The notes under the pieces are model-generated. The model was given only the letters and a program-made list of their open reading frames with translations. It did no database searches and was not told where the DNA came from. A program made the translations under genes and the position numbers. Below are positions 22,388-33,744 of a DNA stretch of 64,000 nt, one piece after another (within the stretch, counting starts at the first letter, position 1; each line of letters starts with the position of its first letter). The DNA lies in the NCBI GenBank assembly GCA_003415625.1, contig PYIU01000007.1:3534001-3598000 (forward strand). The letters run 5' to 3'. Source of the DNA: Aquanectria penicillioides (taxonomy: Eukaryota > Ascomycota > Sordariomycetes > Hypocreales > Nectriaceae).

Positions 22388-24510
22388 CTAAAATTCCACC
22401 GTGTCCAACGGCGGTAACCAATGAGACCATGCGATTTCTTCATCCATTACGCTTCCCATCTCTGTCAAAAAGTTATGCAGCAACGGGTTTACAGCCGGAA
22501 TGTGGCTGCCAGGGGTTTCTCCTCCGCCCTCCGCGTTTTGAATCTCCTCCATGTGTCTCTCAGATCTATCCAAGATACGAAATTCATGAATGGAGTGATG
22601 TAATTCCTCAAAATCTGCTCGAGATTTCCCTCGATACTGGTTTCGGTGAGTATTAGCTCGCTGGTACAACAGCGATACAGTTTGGATGGTTTTTATCTGC
22701 GTCGATTAGTGTTTCTTTTCAATGATACGTTTAGTATGAGACGCTTACCCAACGGTCGCCAATTTTCCATGTTTGGCGAAATCTCTCTAAATAGCCTAGA
22801 CAGAGATTGAGGCAGTCTTCAGCTGCCGGACTACGCCCCAGATTCATCTGCGGAAAGCGAAACACATGGAGGTTCATAAAGCATGCTGAGAAAGCACAAA
22901 ACCCAGCAAAAGGTGTCATAAAAGGAATGCCGCATTCTTCGGCATCATAGAGAAGCGACGCGATTCTTTCGGCAGCTTGGAAGAGTTCCTGCGAGCTGTT
23001 TTCCCACCACCCAGCTGGTGCCGGAGCTTGCAGCATCGGGTGATCAATTGGCCCGCGAGGCGTCATCTCCGGCGTTGGTAGGAAAGGAATGTATTCTCTG
23101 TGAAGCATAATAACGCTGATAAAGAAAAGTCAGTATTCAGCCCAAAATGAATGCAAATGCGAACCATACCTGAGATAATAAAGAAGATTAATATATGTAA
23201 ATGATTCCCCGTAGCCAAGAGTCATATGAATGGCCACGCCGTTTTTGGGATAATGAAGTCCAGAGTGCTGACTAGCTCTCCAACTCTCTAACTGGCTCCT
23301 CATGATTGACCATGGAGAGTCCAATACCCATGGGCAGTTTTCTGGAGCGCACATTCCTGGCGCCCGGCGGCCATCATTGAAAATGAAGCCCATAACTTTA
23401 ACCCATATATCAAACCCCGAAACTAAGAGCTCAAAGCTTTGAGGAGCATCTAATATCCTTGGTGACGGAGCTTGCAATGGGCTGGATTGTATACCTGTCA
23501 TACTCGAGCTCTGCATCGAATCTGCCCCGAAAGCAAATTCAATCGCACTCAAGGGTGGCGAGACTTTTAATTTGTTCATCTCGGATATTGGCAGCATAGG
23601 TGGGTTATAAGTTCCGGAATTTATCATACAATCCATAATGAAACAACACCAAAATGTCCTAGTTTCGATGGATTGTGTAGTCAAGTCCGTGGGACGAACG
23701 GCGGTTCTATCAGAGGAAGGGCCTGAATGGAGACTGTGAATCGCCTGCATCATCCTGATGGCGATCCCTGGAAACATTCAGATTACTTCAGGGTCCTCGC
23801 ACAGTCACGGGTGAATCTTACCGCAGTACATCCATGATTGATAAAAGTTTCCGCATCCCCATTCATATAGTGTCATAATAAGAAGGGTTTGGACCACTTG
23901 GACCTTGGGAGGCTGCATGATTGTTCCCAGGAGCCAATTTCTGGTGAATGACGCGTAAGACTCAGAAGGAAGCAACTCATGAGCCCACGGAGCATTCAAG
24001 ACCAAACCTTGGCCCCTGGCCATGGCAAAAACTGCTCCAAGCAACGCCACCATGTCAACCGAGCGCTGGGATCTGACTTCTTCAGTCAGGCTTGGTAGGT
24101 GCAACAGCGAAAGCTCGGGGAACTTGTTTGCGAAGACATTCAGGGCTTTCAGGATAACGCTGTGCGGCAAATTCGTGATATGCTCCTGAACGGCATCTCC
24201 AGTCTGCCGAGGTGTCTCAGCCGCTGACGAAGTTCTAGACGACGATGCTCCACTCCCAGGATCCTGAGTTGCGGGATGTGATTTGCCACGACTCTTCCGA
24301 GGCGGTGGAGGCGCGGGCCGTGATAAGACACAGCCTGCATTGCCAGTTTTGTGACATTTTTGACAAGGCGGAGTCCCTGAATTGACACATTTTATTTTGG
24401 ATCTCCTGCGTTATGAATCGGTCAGATCATTGTTCACAGAGAGTAATAATATTGAGGTAGAAGCGCCGTGATGCATACCGGCAGAAGTCGCAGGAGAGGC
24501 TAGATCTCAT
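22388..24510 (-). CDS. Zn(II)2Cys6 transcription factor
   Basis: Five exons (24510-24479, 24405-23822, 23767-23170, 23115-22749, 22696-22388) give 629 residues with every junction in phase. The zinc cluster begins at residue 7 (C7, C10, C17, C25, C28, C36) and is split by the first intron after CDFC, a common arrangement in this class. A Ser/Pro-rich linker follows, then a regulatory domain with TFWCCFIMDCMINSG and a middle homology region. The C-terminus has no recognisable activation motif. It lies 666 bp downstream of the E2 gene on the same strand, so it could control that cluster, but nothing in the sequence shows this. Confidence 0.88.
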
Positions 24511-25175
24511 GGTGGTGTTGAGGATGAAAGGTCATATTCCCGCAAACGGCACCGCCGGTTTTCGGTTTTCGGCTTTGAATTTCAGGCGGTGGACAACCCA
24601 ACGTCCTGATTAGGACCAATCCCTGTCGTTTTATTGGGTCACAAGACGATCCAGACCCTTACGTAAATGGCTGGTGCTTGACTAGTCTCACACCGTTTCC
24701 ACCGAGATCCGCAAGTGACGGAGCTGCTTCGATGCTGAGAGTCTGAGACGGAACGGGCGCCTCACGAAGAAAAAAAAGGGATGTTCTCAGTGAGACGAAT
24801 GAAGCTCAAGCAGCATTCGCTATTGAACCAACACCTGGTGAAGTTAAGATCGACGTCGTCATAGAGTTCGGTGTTTCTACAAGATAGACGACGGTTTGAA
24901 TTGGCAACGGCGCCAGTGTCTTTTTCTTTGGACCCCCCTTGATTTAGCAATTGCGTCACCGGCCGTTACGGGCGATTCAAGGACCAGCCAATGAAGACTC
25001 AAGAGAATCGAGGTCCCGTATGCCCTGGTCTTCAATTGATGTTTTGCAAGAACCTTTGGGGGAAGCATGGCCCCTCGATTGTTGATGTATTTTTCTCGTA
25101 ACCTATAATTCAATTCAAGTATTCGGCAGATGTTTTATTAACAAGCGATTGCCAAGTATCAATGCAGATGATCAT
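24511..25175. other. Intergenic, nothing clear
   Basis: Upstream region of the Zn2Cys6 gene and 3' region of the E2 gene. GC-rich CGGTTTTCGG repeats occur near 24554-24572. Minus-strand open frames are short and unsupported. Confidence 0.4.
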
Positions 25176-26833
25176 CTACTTCAACACAACTCCAAGCCCA
25201 TCAGGGTGTTCAAGCCACGAGCCAACTGTTTGCGCGCAACGCGCCACCGTGGCTCCATCAAGAACTCTGTGGTCGGCGCTCCAACTCAACACAACCTGCT
25301 CCTGTTTGGCGATTGTCTCGTTTCCTTCTTCATCCATCTTAAAGACAGGTACCTTCTGCGACCTCCCGATACCCACAATCATCACCATTGGGGACACGAT
25401 GACCGGCGCCACAACATGGCCTCCAATGCTGCCAATGTTACTGACTATCACTGTAGCCCCCTTCAGATCATCCGGGGCCAGGCGTCCTTCCCTTGCCAAC
25501 GCGCCGAGGCGCTTGATTTCTTTGGCGAGAGACAACACGGAATGGTTCTGCACGTTTCGAACAACTGGAACCACCAACCCTTTTGGGGTGTCCACCGCTA
25601 TTCCGATGTTATGAGCTGATTTCAAGACGAGGTTAGGTCGGCTGTTTCCTTCCCCAGCCAGCACGGTGGCATTGACTATCGGATGCTTCTTCATCGCCTC
25701 TGAGAGAGCCTTTAAGACAAAAGGTAGAGGTGTGAGCTTGATGGTTGAACCATCCTCGGTCAACAGCTCGTCTGATAATTTAGGATTTTTAGTGAACCGT
25801 CGGCGAAGATCCGAAAGGATCGTGAAGTCGACGATCTGAGTGTACAGAAAGTGGGGTATCTCGAGAGACCTAGTCATCGATTGGAACATCTGGTTCTGAA
25901 TTGGGGTCAGAGGAACAATTTGATCTTGATCCATGGGTGCATTGAGGCTCGCATCCTTGGAGGAAACATCCGCGAGAGGCCCGGCCATTGCTGCCATATG
26001 CCTTTGAACATCCTCTTTTAGTACACGCCCTCCTTTGCCTGTTGCCTCGACATCTTCTATGTTTATGTTGTGCTTTTTGAGCATGTGCCGGACTGCAGGG
26101 ACCACTAGGCCCGAATTCTTCGGTTTTGTAGGGGGATGCACGTGTTCAGTAGGTTGAATTTGCACGTGTGGCGGCTCTGGAGTGGATGTGGTGTACTTGG
26201 GCGTGGTTTGTTTTTCAAACCTTTCAGTAACGTCCGATGCGTTCGCTTGACTTTGCTCAGGTATCGTACTCTGAGGCGCACTCAGCGAAATATCCACTTC
26301 GTCCTCATCAACTTCAATATCTATGAGCGGCTATTGAGCGTTAGTAGTGAGTTTAAAGTGCATCTTAGGGTTGACATACTGAACCAACCGCCGCCATATC
26401 ATCGACTTCGTAGTGGAGCTTTCGAATGGTTCCATCATACCGCGATGTAATCTAGTGCCGACAACATATCAATAAAGTTTCACCAAACAGAAGCAGGATT
26501 CTCACCTCTACAGAAGCCTTGTCGGATTGTACCTCGCAAATAGCGTCGAACTGTTGAACCTGATCTCCTGGCTTTACAAACCAGTTAATCACCTGGCATT
26601 CCGTTATTCCTTCTAGAGTTGGCATGTACTCAGGTTCAACTTTGTGCTGGCATCTTACCTTCGCCGATGTCGGCGAGTAGATACGGTTTCACTGCATTGC
26701 AGAGGCTCGTGCTGTGAAACAGCCTTGGTCTAAATTGCACTGCTGGGCTGAAGGGAGAAATTCTGCTATTGGAAAGATTATTTGATGGAGTATTGAGTGA
26801 TCGCCGTAGACCGCGCCCAATGATTCTGGACAT
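25176..26833 (-). CDS. DBT: Dihydrolipoyl transacylase, E2 core of branched-chain 2-oxoacid dehydrogenase
   Basis: Mitochondrial E2 subunit that accepts the branched acyl group on its lipoyl arm and passes it to CoA. Four exons (26833-26659, 26609-26506, 26451-26380, 26330-25176) give 501 residues. An Arg/Ser-rich presequence ends near FHSTS (39-43). The lipoyl domain spans about 47-125 with lipoyl Lys89 in QSDKAS. A Ser/Thr/Pro linker is followed by the E1/E3-binding domain ([15 protein letters not shown]...[11 protein letters not shown], near 168-205) and the catalytic domain ending in [10 protein letters not shown], with H471 and D475. The acceptor at 26610 (CTAGAAG) is preferred because it yields LADIGEGITE without an extra codon. 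It is divergent from E1-alpha, 513 bp away. A valine/isoleucine-specific rather than pyruvate-specific complex is inferred from the E1 partners. Confidence 0.94.
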
Positions 26834-27346
26834 TGTGTAAAGTGAGCCTCACAGAATTCTTCCTGGGTAGAATACAGGGAAATCTGTACAAGCTGTTGAT
26901 AAGAATGACCTATATCTAACCTATTTACCACACCATGACAGACGCTTCATCAATGCGACCTACTCCCGAGGCCCGTCATGTCCCGCCGGTTGCCGTCTCA
27001 ATCCGCCAGTAATATGACTGATGTGGTATTCCCGAGTCGATTCCGACACCGTGGTTGCCACCAATACCAAGCGATGTTTGGCTCGGCGGCTGAGCCGGCA
27101 TTTCCTAATTCGGCAAATGGAAGCTCCGAGGTAGCACAAGGTGTCAGCCAAGATACGAGAGTCAAAGACATTCAAGCCCTCGGCTTTGCTAGTCTTGGTA
27201 TCAAGGCCGACCGTATCCGCATCATCCAATATGTTAAGGTTCTGATTTGACTGCAGAAGAATGGAGGGGGTCGTCCCTTGCGCAGCGTTACTGCTCCAAT
27301 CTTCAACGTGGGAGAATCGTCATTCAGTTTTCATTCGACCGCTGAG
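26834..27346. promoter_or_regulatory. Bidirectional promoter between E2 and E1-alpha
   Basis: A 513-bp interval between the start codons of two subunits of one enzyme complex. Such head-to-head placement fits co-expression. Open frames within (for example 26960-27250 on both strands) are not supported as genes. No TGACTCA site is present. CCGAG/CTCGG-type triplets occur (26966, 27035, 27083) as commonly bound by Zn2Cys6 factors, but they are too short to be conclusive. Confidence 0.5.
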
Positions 27347-28934
27347 ATGAAAGGACTTCGGTGGTGTCGCCGTCACCAAACGGGATTTCGGGCTTTGGCA
27401 TCGCATCCAGCCTCAAACACGAGATTTGGAGTAGTAAGATGGAATTCGTCATCTGGTTCGATGAGGAACGCACCCCAGTGAGTATCTCTAAGCACAGGAT
27501 GAATTCAAACGCTGATAAACATGGAAACATCAACAGGCCTCGATTTCCAGGTGCTGTCAACAGTGCACTTACAACAAAAATGGAATGGGTTGAGCCATCA
27601 ACCATGCCAACAATTCCGACATATCGAATTATGAATGCAGAGGGAATCCTAGAGGATGAAGGCCAATTGTCTGCTGATCTCAACACTGACGAAGTCTTGA
27701 AATGGTACAAAAACATGGTCACTGGTATTGCCTCCCAGCTCAAGGATTCTTTTGTGAAAGCTAGTTGACAAAAGGTTCCATTTCAGTTAACATCATGGAC
27801 ACAATTATGTTTGAAGCGCAGAGGCATGGGCGATTGAGCTTTTACATGGTGCATATTATCATGAACTCATCTACTAAAGCCAGCACGCTAACATTCTCAG
27901 GTTTCACATGGGGAAGAAGCAGTAATGGTTGGGTCTGCCGCGGCCCTGGCAGCGGACGATGTTATTACATGCCAGTATCGAGAGCATGGTGTGTTCCTAC
28001 AACGAGGGTTTGAGCTCAAGGACTTCATGAGCCAGCTCATGGCGAATCATAACGATCCAGGCAAGGGGAGAAACATGCCGGTTCATTATAGCGGGAGAGA
28101 AAAGGTCGGAGTGGTAAGCAGTCATTGAAAATGATGGTCATTTCGTTCACTAAGCTCTGTCAGCACGCCGTTGCGTCTACTCTTGGAACTCAAATTCCAC
28201 ATGCCACTGGTGCTGCGTATGCTTTAAAGATGGAGGCCCTCGAGGATCCAACCAAGGCGCCTCGCATTGCTGCTTGTTATTTCGGTGAAGGTGCCGCAAG
28301 CGAGGGCGATTTTCATGGAGCCCTCAATGTGGCAGCAACTCAACAGTGCCCGGTCATATTCATCTGCCGCAATAACGGATATGCCATTTCCACACCAGCA
28401 TCTCAACAGTATCGAGGTGATGGAATCACTAGTCGTGGGATCGGATACGGAATTGACAGTCTTCGTGTTGATGGCACCGATATTTTTGCCGTGTACGAAG
28501 CCACAAAAGAAGCTAGAAAGCGGGCCCTCCAGGACGGTGGTCGACCTATCCTTCTCGAGTTCATGAGCTACCGTATTTCTCATCACAGCACTAGCGACGA
28601 CAGCTCCGCCTATCGAGACCGCGAGGAGGTTAATCACTGGAAATCTTCTGAGAACTATCCCATTGACCGGCTCCGCAAGTGGCTGGAGCACAAGGGTCTC
28701 TGGAATGAGGAGATGGACAAGCAGGCCAAGATTCAAATCCGCAAAGACATCCTGAGGGAACTTTCGGCAGCTGAAAAGGAAAAGAAGCCGCCGCTGAGCG
28801 CCATTTTTGATGATGTGTATGCGGAGCTGACAGAGGAGGCGAAAGAGCAGCGTCAGGAGTTGAAAAGAATCATGTTGAAATATCCCCAAGAGTATGATTT
28901 TGATCAGCACCAAGGTGGAATTGGAGGACTCTAA
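27347..28934 (+). CDS. BCKDHA: Branched-chain 2-oxoacid dehydrogenase E1 component, alpha subunit
   Basis: Thiamine-diphosphate-dependent decarboxylase subunit of the mitochondrial complex degrading the 2-oxoacids of Leu, Ile and Val. Five exons (27347-27477, 27537-27724, 27787-27848, 27901-28113, 28164-28934) give 454 residues. The first exon is a strong presequence, rich in Arg and Ser and free of acidic residues. Family landmarks are RFPGAVNS after the first junction, QYREHGVFLQRGF, the ThDP motif starting GEGAASEGDF at residue 239 and ending RNNGYA, and the phosphorylation-loop segment YRISHHSTSDDS. This loop is diagnostic for the branched-chain rather than the pyruvate enzyme. It converges with the E1-beta gene. 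Confidence 0.95.
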
Positions 28935-29275
28935 TTGGTTTGTCATTGCAATTGAAATTGCCTTGAGATATTAAAATATTTCATATTATTTATTCGCATA
29001 CTTAAACCTGTTCTCACTTGTGAACCTTGTATTCTTTCGACGAAGTTGCTAATCATCATCGCCCTATCCAGGCCCATCCCAAGCCAAAGTTCTCAAGCAG
29101 TCGAGCAAACAAGTTTGTGATCAAAGCCAAGAGATCGCATTATTTTGGGTTAATGACTTGTTTCATTATTTCAAATTGATTTGTCCTGTATAAACACTGC
29201 GATTGTTTGATGTGGTGTTCGGGTCCTAAGGCACCTTTTGTGGAGTCAAGCTCCGGTGACAACCACAATTACCCC
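28935..29275. other. Convergent 3' intergenic region of E1-alpha and E1-beta
   Basis: 341 bp between two stop codons facing each other; AT-rich, presumably both 3' UTRs and polyadenylation signals. Nothing else seen. Confidence 0.5.
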
Positions 29276-30538
29276 CTAATAGTCCATTCTCTCAAGAATC
29301 GCGTCATAAACCCCTTTGAAGTTATGTTAGCTTGTAAATAAAATAAACTTGGGAGAATTTCGACATACTAGCAACGTCCGGGAAGATGTATTTCTCATAT
29401 GCTAGCCCCGTATGAGTGGTCCAACCGGCCACACGCTTGACTGGTGCCTTGAGATGCAGAAAGTTGGATTCCTGGATTGTGGCAGCAATTTCTGCTCCAA
29501 CACCAAAATTAACCATGCTCTCATGAACGACCAGGGCACGGCCAGTTTTGGCAACGCTGTCCAGGATCGTCGGCCGATCCCAAGGGTAAATTGTCCGCAG
29601 GTCAATGAGCTCGATGCTAAGTCCTGGACAGTCCTTTTCGGCGGCTTCAATGGCAGCTTGGCAAGTATACAGGGGACGACCGTATGAAATGATTGTCATG
29701 TCCGTCCCCGGTTTGATTACTTCGGCCTTGCTTAGCGGCAAAGTATAAGCTTCGTCAGGGACTTCTTCAACTGCGGCACGGTAGAGGATTTTGGGCTCCA
29801 TAAAAATGACTGGGTCCTTGGATTCCAGAATGGCGGATAGAAGCAGACCCTTGGCCTGCGATGGCGATCGGGGCATTACGACCCTGAAGCCGGGGATATG
29901 GCAGAAGAGCGATTCTGGAGACTGCGTGTGATAGCTGAATAGGGTCAGAGTTTGCTCCAAAAACTAGGCGTCAAGGACTTTAGTTAGGAATGCTTACAGC
30001 GCACCATGTCCAACTCCACCGCAGGGCATGCGGATGACCATGCCGCCGACGTTGGCGCCTGTCTTGCCTTCTCGATAGCGAAACTTGGAGGCTTCATTCA
30101 CTATTTGATCAAAAGCTGGGAACACGTAGTCTGCAAACTGAATCTCGACGACAGGCTTCATGCCCTCGGCGGCAGCACCGATTGCAGCGCCGACGATGCC
30201 CTGTTCGGTGAGGGGCGTGTTGAAGACTCGCTGAGAGCCAAAGTCCTCCTGGAGCCCGAGGTGCAGCGAAAGACACCGCCAAAGGCCACATCCTCGCCAA
30301 AACACAGGACCTTGCTGGACGAATCGAGAGCTGTCCGCAGGGCGTTGTTGATGGACTGGAACAAGTTCATGCGCTTGGAAGCCCCACCGACGGGGAGACC
30401 CGGCGTTTTGGAGAAGCTGGCATTAGCATGGTGGAGCAGAGGCGTAGTGGCAAAGTTGATGGGGACGTTTAGGCGTCGAGGCACTGTGGCGTGGGTCGCC
30501 TGGGATGCATAGGAACGAGCGTGCTGCAGGGTCCGCAT
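29276..30538 (-). CDS. BCKDHB: Branched-chain 2-oxoacid dehydrogenase E1 component, beta subunit, with a 1-nt deletion
   Basis: Partner of E1-alpha in the heterotetrameric decarboxylase. Three exons (30538-29998, 29934-29369, 29313-29276) would give 381 residues. The presequence is followed by [75 protein letters not shown] and a terminal [11 protein letters not shown], all characteristic of the branched-chain beta subunit. Within the first exon the frame shifts one base short between VFRCT and LGLQEDFGS (plus-strand near 30255-30262, an ACCTC where ACCCTC is expected). No in-phase intron can explain it. So either the copy is newly broken or the sequence lacks a base. Exon phases agree only if one base is added. 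Confidence 0.9.
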
Positions 30539-31558
30539 CGTGGGCTACAGTCGGTGGGTTTACTGGAGCGGGCAGCTGGGGTGAAAACAGGCAACGGAAG
30601 CTGGGGTGTAACTTGTAACGGGGGTAAATTTAAATCGACGTGGTCAATGGGCGGGACGTTGAAGGGTGACAGTCGAGTTGAAGACAGGAGTTTGGATGAC
30701 GGCTGTAGCGGCGGCCACACAGTTGCCTTGGGACAGACGGCACAGGACCAAGACCAAGACCTTCTCCAGCAGCAGCGAATGCACTGCAGGACCATTATCT
30801 AGCTGTAGCTGCCATACCCATGCAGGCATGAACCGCGCAGCCGGCACGTCCCATCTCATCTCACCGAGGCCCGGCGTCGAATGCCTCTATCCGCGCTTAG
30901 AGCCGGGGGGGTGGGTGCCGCAGAGTGCCGTAGGGTGCCGCTGTGGTGGTGCCGGTAGGGCGCTGGCCGCTGCACGCGGATCGGGGATTGAAGTTGCAGC
31001 CCCCCCCGATAGGCAATCGGGCCTCGGGAGCGCGTGCTAAAAACAGCAGTGCCATGTACCTACCTAAGCAGCCGCTGTGCCATACCGCTGCCATACATAT
31101 CTACGATGCTCCGCACTCGCTAGAGTTTCTCGCCAAAGACTCACGTCACGCCCGCTGCCGATGGTTCCAGGGAGTAGGGATCACGCAGATGCGCTGGAGA
31201 GGCGCCACACGCGCACACGCACACATCCAGATAGCGCTGCACATACACACAAGCCCAGAAACCCACACGCACTGGCTATCCGCACACGCACAATCACTCG
31301 GCCGGCCGTCGCTGATTATCTGCCCTGGCCTATTGGGCCGCCCCCCGGGCCACGGCGGGCGGGCGGGCGGGCCCCACTACAGCAGCCGCCAGCGTGTGCA
31401 TGCCCGCCCGTGTGCCCTCCCCTCTATAGTCTAAACGAGCCCAGTCCCCGGGCGACGTGGAGTAACGAAAACTCCCGAACACCTGCATCTGGACCTGGAC
31501 CATTCAATGTCAAAACTCTGTCCATCCACCTCTCTGCTCTGCTCGTCTTCGCCTCAGG
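30539..31558. other. Divergent promoter region of E1-beta and a Zn2Cys6 factor
   Basis: About 1 kb, GC-rich, with CA/CG-rich tracts at 31207-31290 (ACACGCACAC-type runs) and a GGCGGGCGGGCGGGC run near 31358-31372. Open frames are abundant because stops are rare in GC-rich DNA; none shows protein features. No gene is called. Confidence 0.45.
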
Positions 31559-33475
31559 ATGCCGCTGCCGAGGATCACCAAGGAAAATGGGCTCGCCACG
31601 TTAGCCTGCACCGAATGCAGGAAGCAACACCTCAAATGCGACGCCAAACGCCCGACCTGTTCGCGCTGCACCCAGGGCGGGCTGCTTTGCCACTACCAGC
31701 CCTCGCGCCGTGGAGGTCGTCGCAAGCCGCGACATGAGATGGGCAGTCAGCATCACCGTCCCGCGGCCACTCCAAGCCTCGTGGACGACTCCAGCCTCGG
31801 CGCTCGCTCGCCCGGCACCGACAGACAGCATCATGCGCCCGACACTCATGCGCTGCCGACGCCAAGTGTGCCGCCCACCCTCGTCGAGGTGTCGACGTCT
31901 GCGTCCAGCGACGAGGCGTCGTCGCAAGGCAATCTGTACCATCACGACATGGCCGAGATTCCCTGCGAGCAGCTTTTGTGGCCTGCCATGCTCACCAGAG
32001 ACGACGGCCCCCGGGATCGTCCGTCCCACGCCCACACGCCCAAGTCGTGGGACGACGACGATCGCTTCCTCCGCATGTTCTACGAGAACTTCCACACTGC
32101 TCACCCCATCCTCGTCCCCAGCTGCATGTACGCGGAGCGCGCGTACCCGGATCACCTGCAGCTCGTCGTCAACTTTGCCGGCTCTCACTACGTGCCGTCC
32201 AGCCCGTACCAGGAGCTCAAGGACAAGGTCCTCGCCGAACTAACCACAGACCCTGACCGCTCGCCGTGCATGGTGCAGGCCTGGCTGATATATTCCATTG
32301 TGCTCTACGCCCGCGGCGAGCTCGTCGAGGCCCAGGCCGCCTTTGCCCGTAGCTCCGATCTTGCCTTCAAGCTGGGGATGAACCGAGCCGACTTTGCAGC
32401 TTCGTCGCATCCCGAGCGCTCAATCGAGGCCGAGAGCCTGCGGAGGACCTGGTGGGAGCTGTACGTGACCGACATCCTCATGGCCATCCCCCTCAGAACC
32501 ATTTCATTCCGCTGCAGCGCCGTGCCGCCCGAGGTGCCATTGCCCTGCGAAGAGTCTGTGTATAGCAATGGATGCGACGTGCCTGAGCCCCGCAGGATTC
32601 TCGACTTCAAGAGAAGAGTCTTTTCCGCAGAAGACGTCGTCTTTTCCTCCTTCAGCTACCGCATTGAGGCCACCACCATCTTGTGTCGAGTCCTCGTCCT
32701 CAATCGGCTACGGGACTATCACCGGGACCACCTCCAGGCCATTGAGAATGCCCTGGTCAGCTGGAGCAATCATCTCCCCAGCAAAAAGCTCGACATTGTC
32801 GATTCGTACGGCAATATCGACGAGATCATGTTCCAAGCCCACTCCATCATCGCCTACGCCGGCATGCTTCTTCACCTGCCCAGAAGCAGTTTTCAGGCCT
32901 TCCTCTCACAACCAGACGACCCCTTTTGGCCCCTTGCTCCCACTCATGCGTCGTCCACCTTTACACGCTCAATACACACCATCAAAGCAACCGAGGCTTC
33001 AAGGCGTGTCTCGGACTCCATATCCGTCTGCCCAAATATCCAGAAGCACACGTCCTTCATCATCCCCGCCTTGCTTCTGTGCGGGATGATCCAAATCGCC
33101 GTTTCGACCAGCCACTCTGAAGAATGCTTCGATCATCACTGCAATCGGGTTACCCTGGTCCTGGGTTGCTTAAAAAACATGAAGCGAACTTGGGCTCTAG
33201 CTGAATCTGCCTATCAGCGCTTACGATTGTGCGCTGCGGAGACGCTATCTGATCCCATGGACAAGTGGAACGCGGAGCCCTTGTCAAAATCCATCGCCTT
33301 TACCCAATCGACGCCAAGCGATTCCGATCGGACAATTGAGGTTACACGACCGCCTCCGATGGTTTCAGACAGCGGACAGGATGCCATGCTCAACGAGATG
33401 GTGTCAAGCTTCATTGATCCCACTTGCTACAACCCCTCATTCTTTAGCTCTCTCGCAACATTCGACATGACTTAG
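31559..33475 (+). CDS. Zn(II)2Cys6 transcription factor, single exon
   Basis: An uninterrupted frame of 638 residues. The zinc cluster is C17, C20, C27, C34, C37, C44 (CTECRKQHLKC...CSRCTQGGLLC) and is followed by a basic GGRRKPRH linker. A fungal-specific TF regulatory domain runs from about residue 160 (DDDDRFLRMFYENFHTAHPILVP) through the conserved ESLRRTWWELYVTDILMA near residue 300. It starts 1.0 kb from the start of the E1-beta gene and in the opposite direction, so it is the best local candidate for a regulator of the dehydrogenase genes; this is inference from position. An ATT microsatellite follows its stop. Confidence 0.92.
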   Translation: MPLPRITKENGLATLACTECRKQHLKCDAKRPTCSRCTQGGLLCHYQPSRRGGRRKPRHEMGSQHHRPAATPSLVDDSSLGARSPGTDRQHHAPDTHALPTPSVPPTLVEVSTSASSDEASSQGNLYHHDMAEIPCEQLLWPAMLTRDDGPRDRPSHAHTPKSWDDDDRFLRMFYENFHTAHPILVPSCMYAERAYPDHLQLVVNFAGSHYVPSSPYQELKDKVLAELTTDPDRSPCMVQAWLIYSIVLYARGELVEAQAAFARSSDLAFKLGMNRADFAASSHPERSIEAESLRRTWWELYVTDILMAIPLRTISFRCSAVPPEVPLPCEESVYSNGCDVPEPRRILDFKRRVFSAEDVVFSSFSYRIEATTILCRVLVLNRLRDYHRDHLQAIENALVSWSNHLPSKKLDIVDSYGNIDEIMFQAHSIIAYAGMLLHLPRSSFQAFLSQPDDPFWPLAPTHASSTFTRSIHTIKATEASRRVSDSISVCPNIQKHTSFIIPALLLCGMIQIAVSTSHSEECFDHHCNRVTLVLGCLKNMKRTWALAESAYQRLRLCAAETLSDPMDKWNAEPLSKSIAFTQSTPSDSDRTIEVTRPPPMVSDSGQDAMLNEMVSSFIDPTCYNPSFFSSLATFDMT

Positions 33476-33510
33476 AAACCTGCGCTGGACTGGATTGCTC
33501 CTTTATTACT

Positions 33511-33532
33511 ATTATTATTATTATTATTATTA
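33511..33532. repeat. (ATT)n microsatellite
   Basis: About seven consecutive ATT units directly downstream of the Zn2Cys6 stop codon, in the presumed 3' UTR. Confidence 0.8.
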
Positions 33533-33744
33533 CTTTTACGAATGAATACTAACGACATGTACATACTCCTCTCAAATCGAGATCGAAATTTAAGTCTTAT
33601 ATAGCGGCTCTAGCTAAGAGCAGAGCCGGGCTGGAAAGCAAATGATGCAAACTGATGTTGACATCGATGGCTACTTTAGATTTCGGTCTATTAACAATAA
33701 CTTCTGACGCTTTGACTACTTCTTGAATTCGTTCCTTTCATGTC

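Noticed and set aside
26960..27250. Open frames on both strands between E2 and E1-alpha
   Set aside because: No family signal, mutually overlapping, and situated in the divergent promoter.
30491..31604. Overlapping long open frames upstream of the third Zn2Cys6 gene
   Set aside because: GC-rich DNA rarely has stops; frames overlap on both strands and contain low-complexity His/Thr or Pro/Arg runs.
33511..33532. ATT run as a transposon end or CRISPR-like array
   Set aside because: It is a simple microsatellite; no spacer structure or terminal inverted repeats. No CRISPR arrays, rRNA genes, convincing tRNA genes or transposases were seen anywhere in the window.
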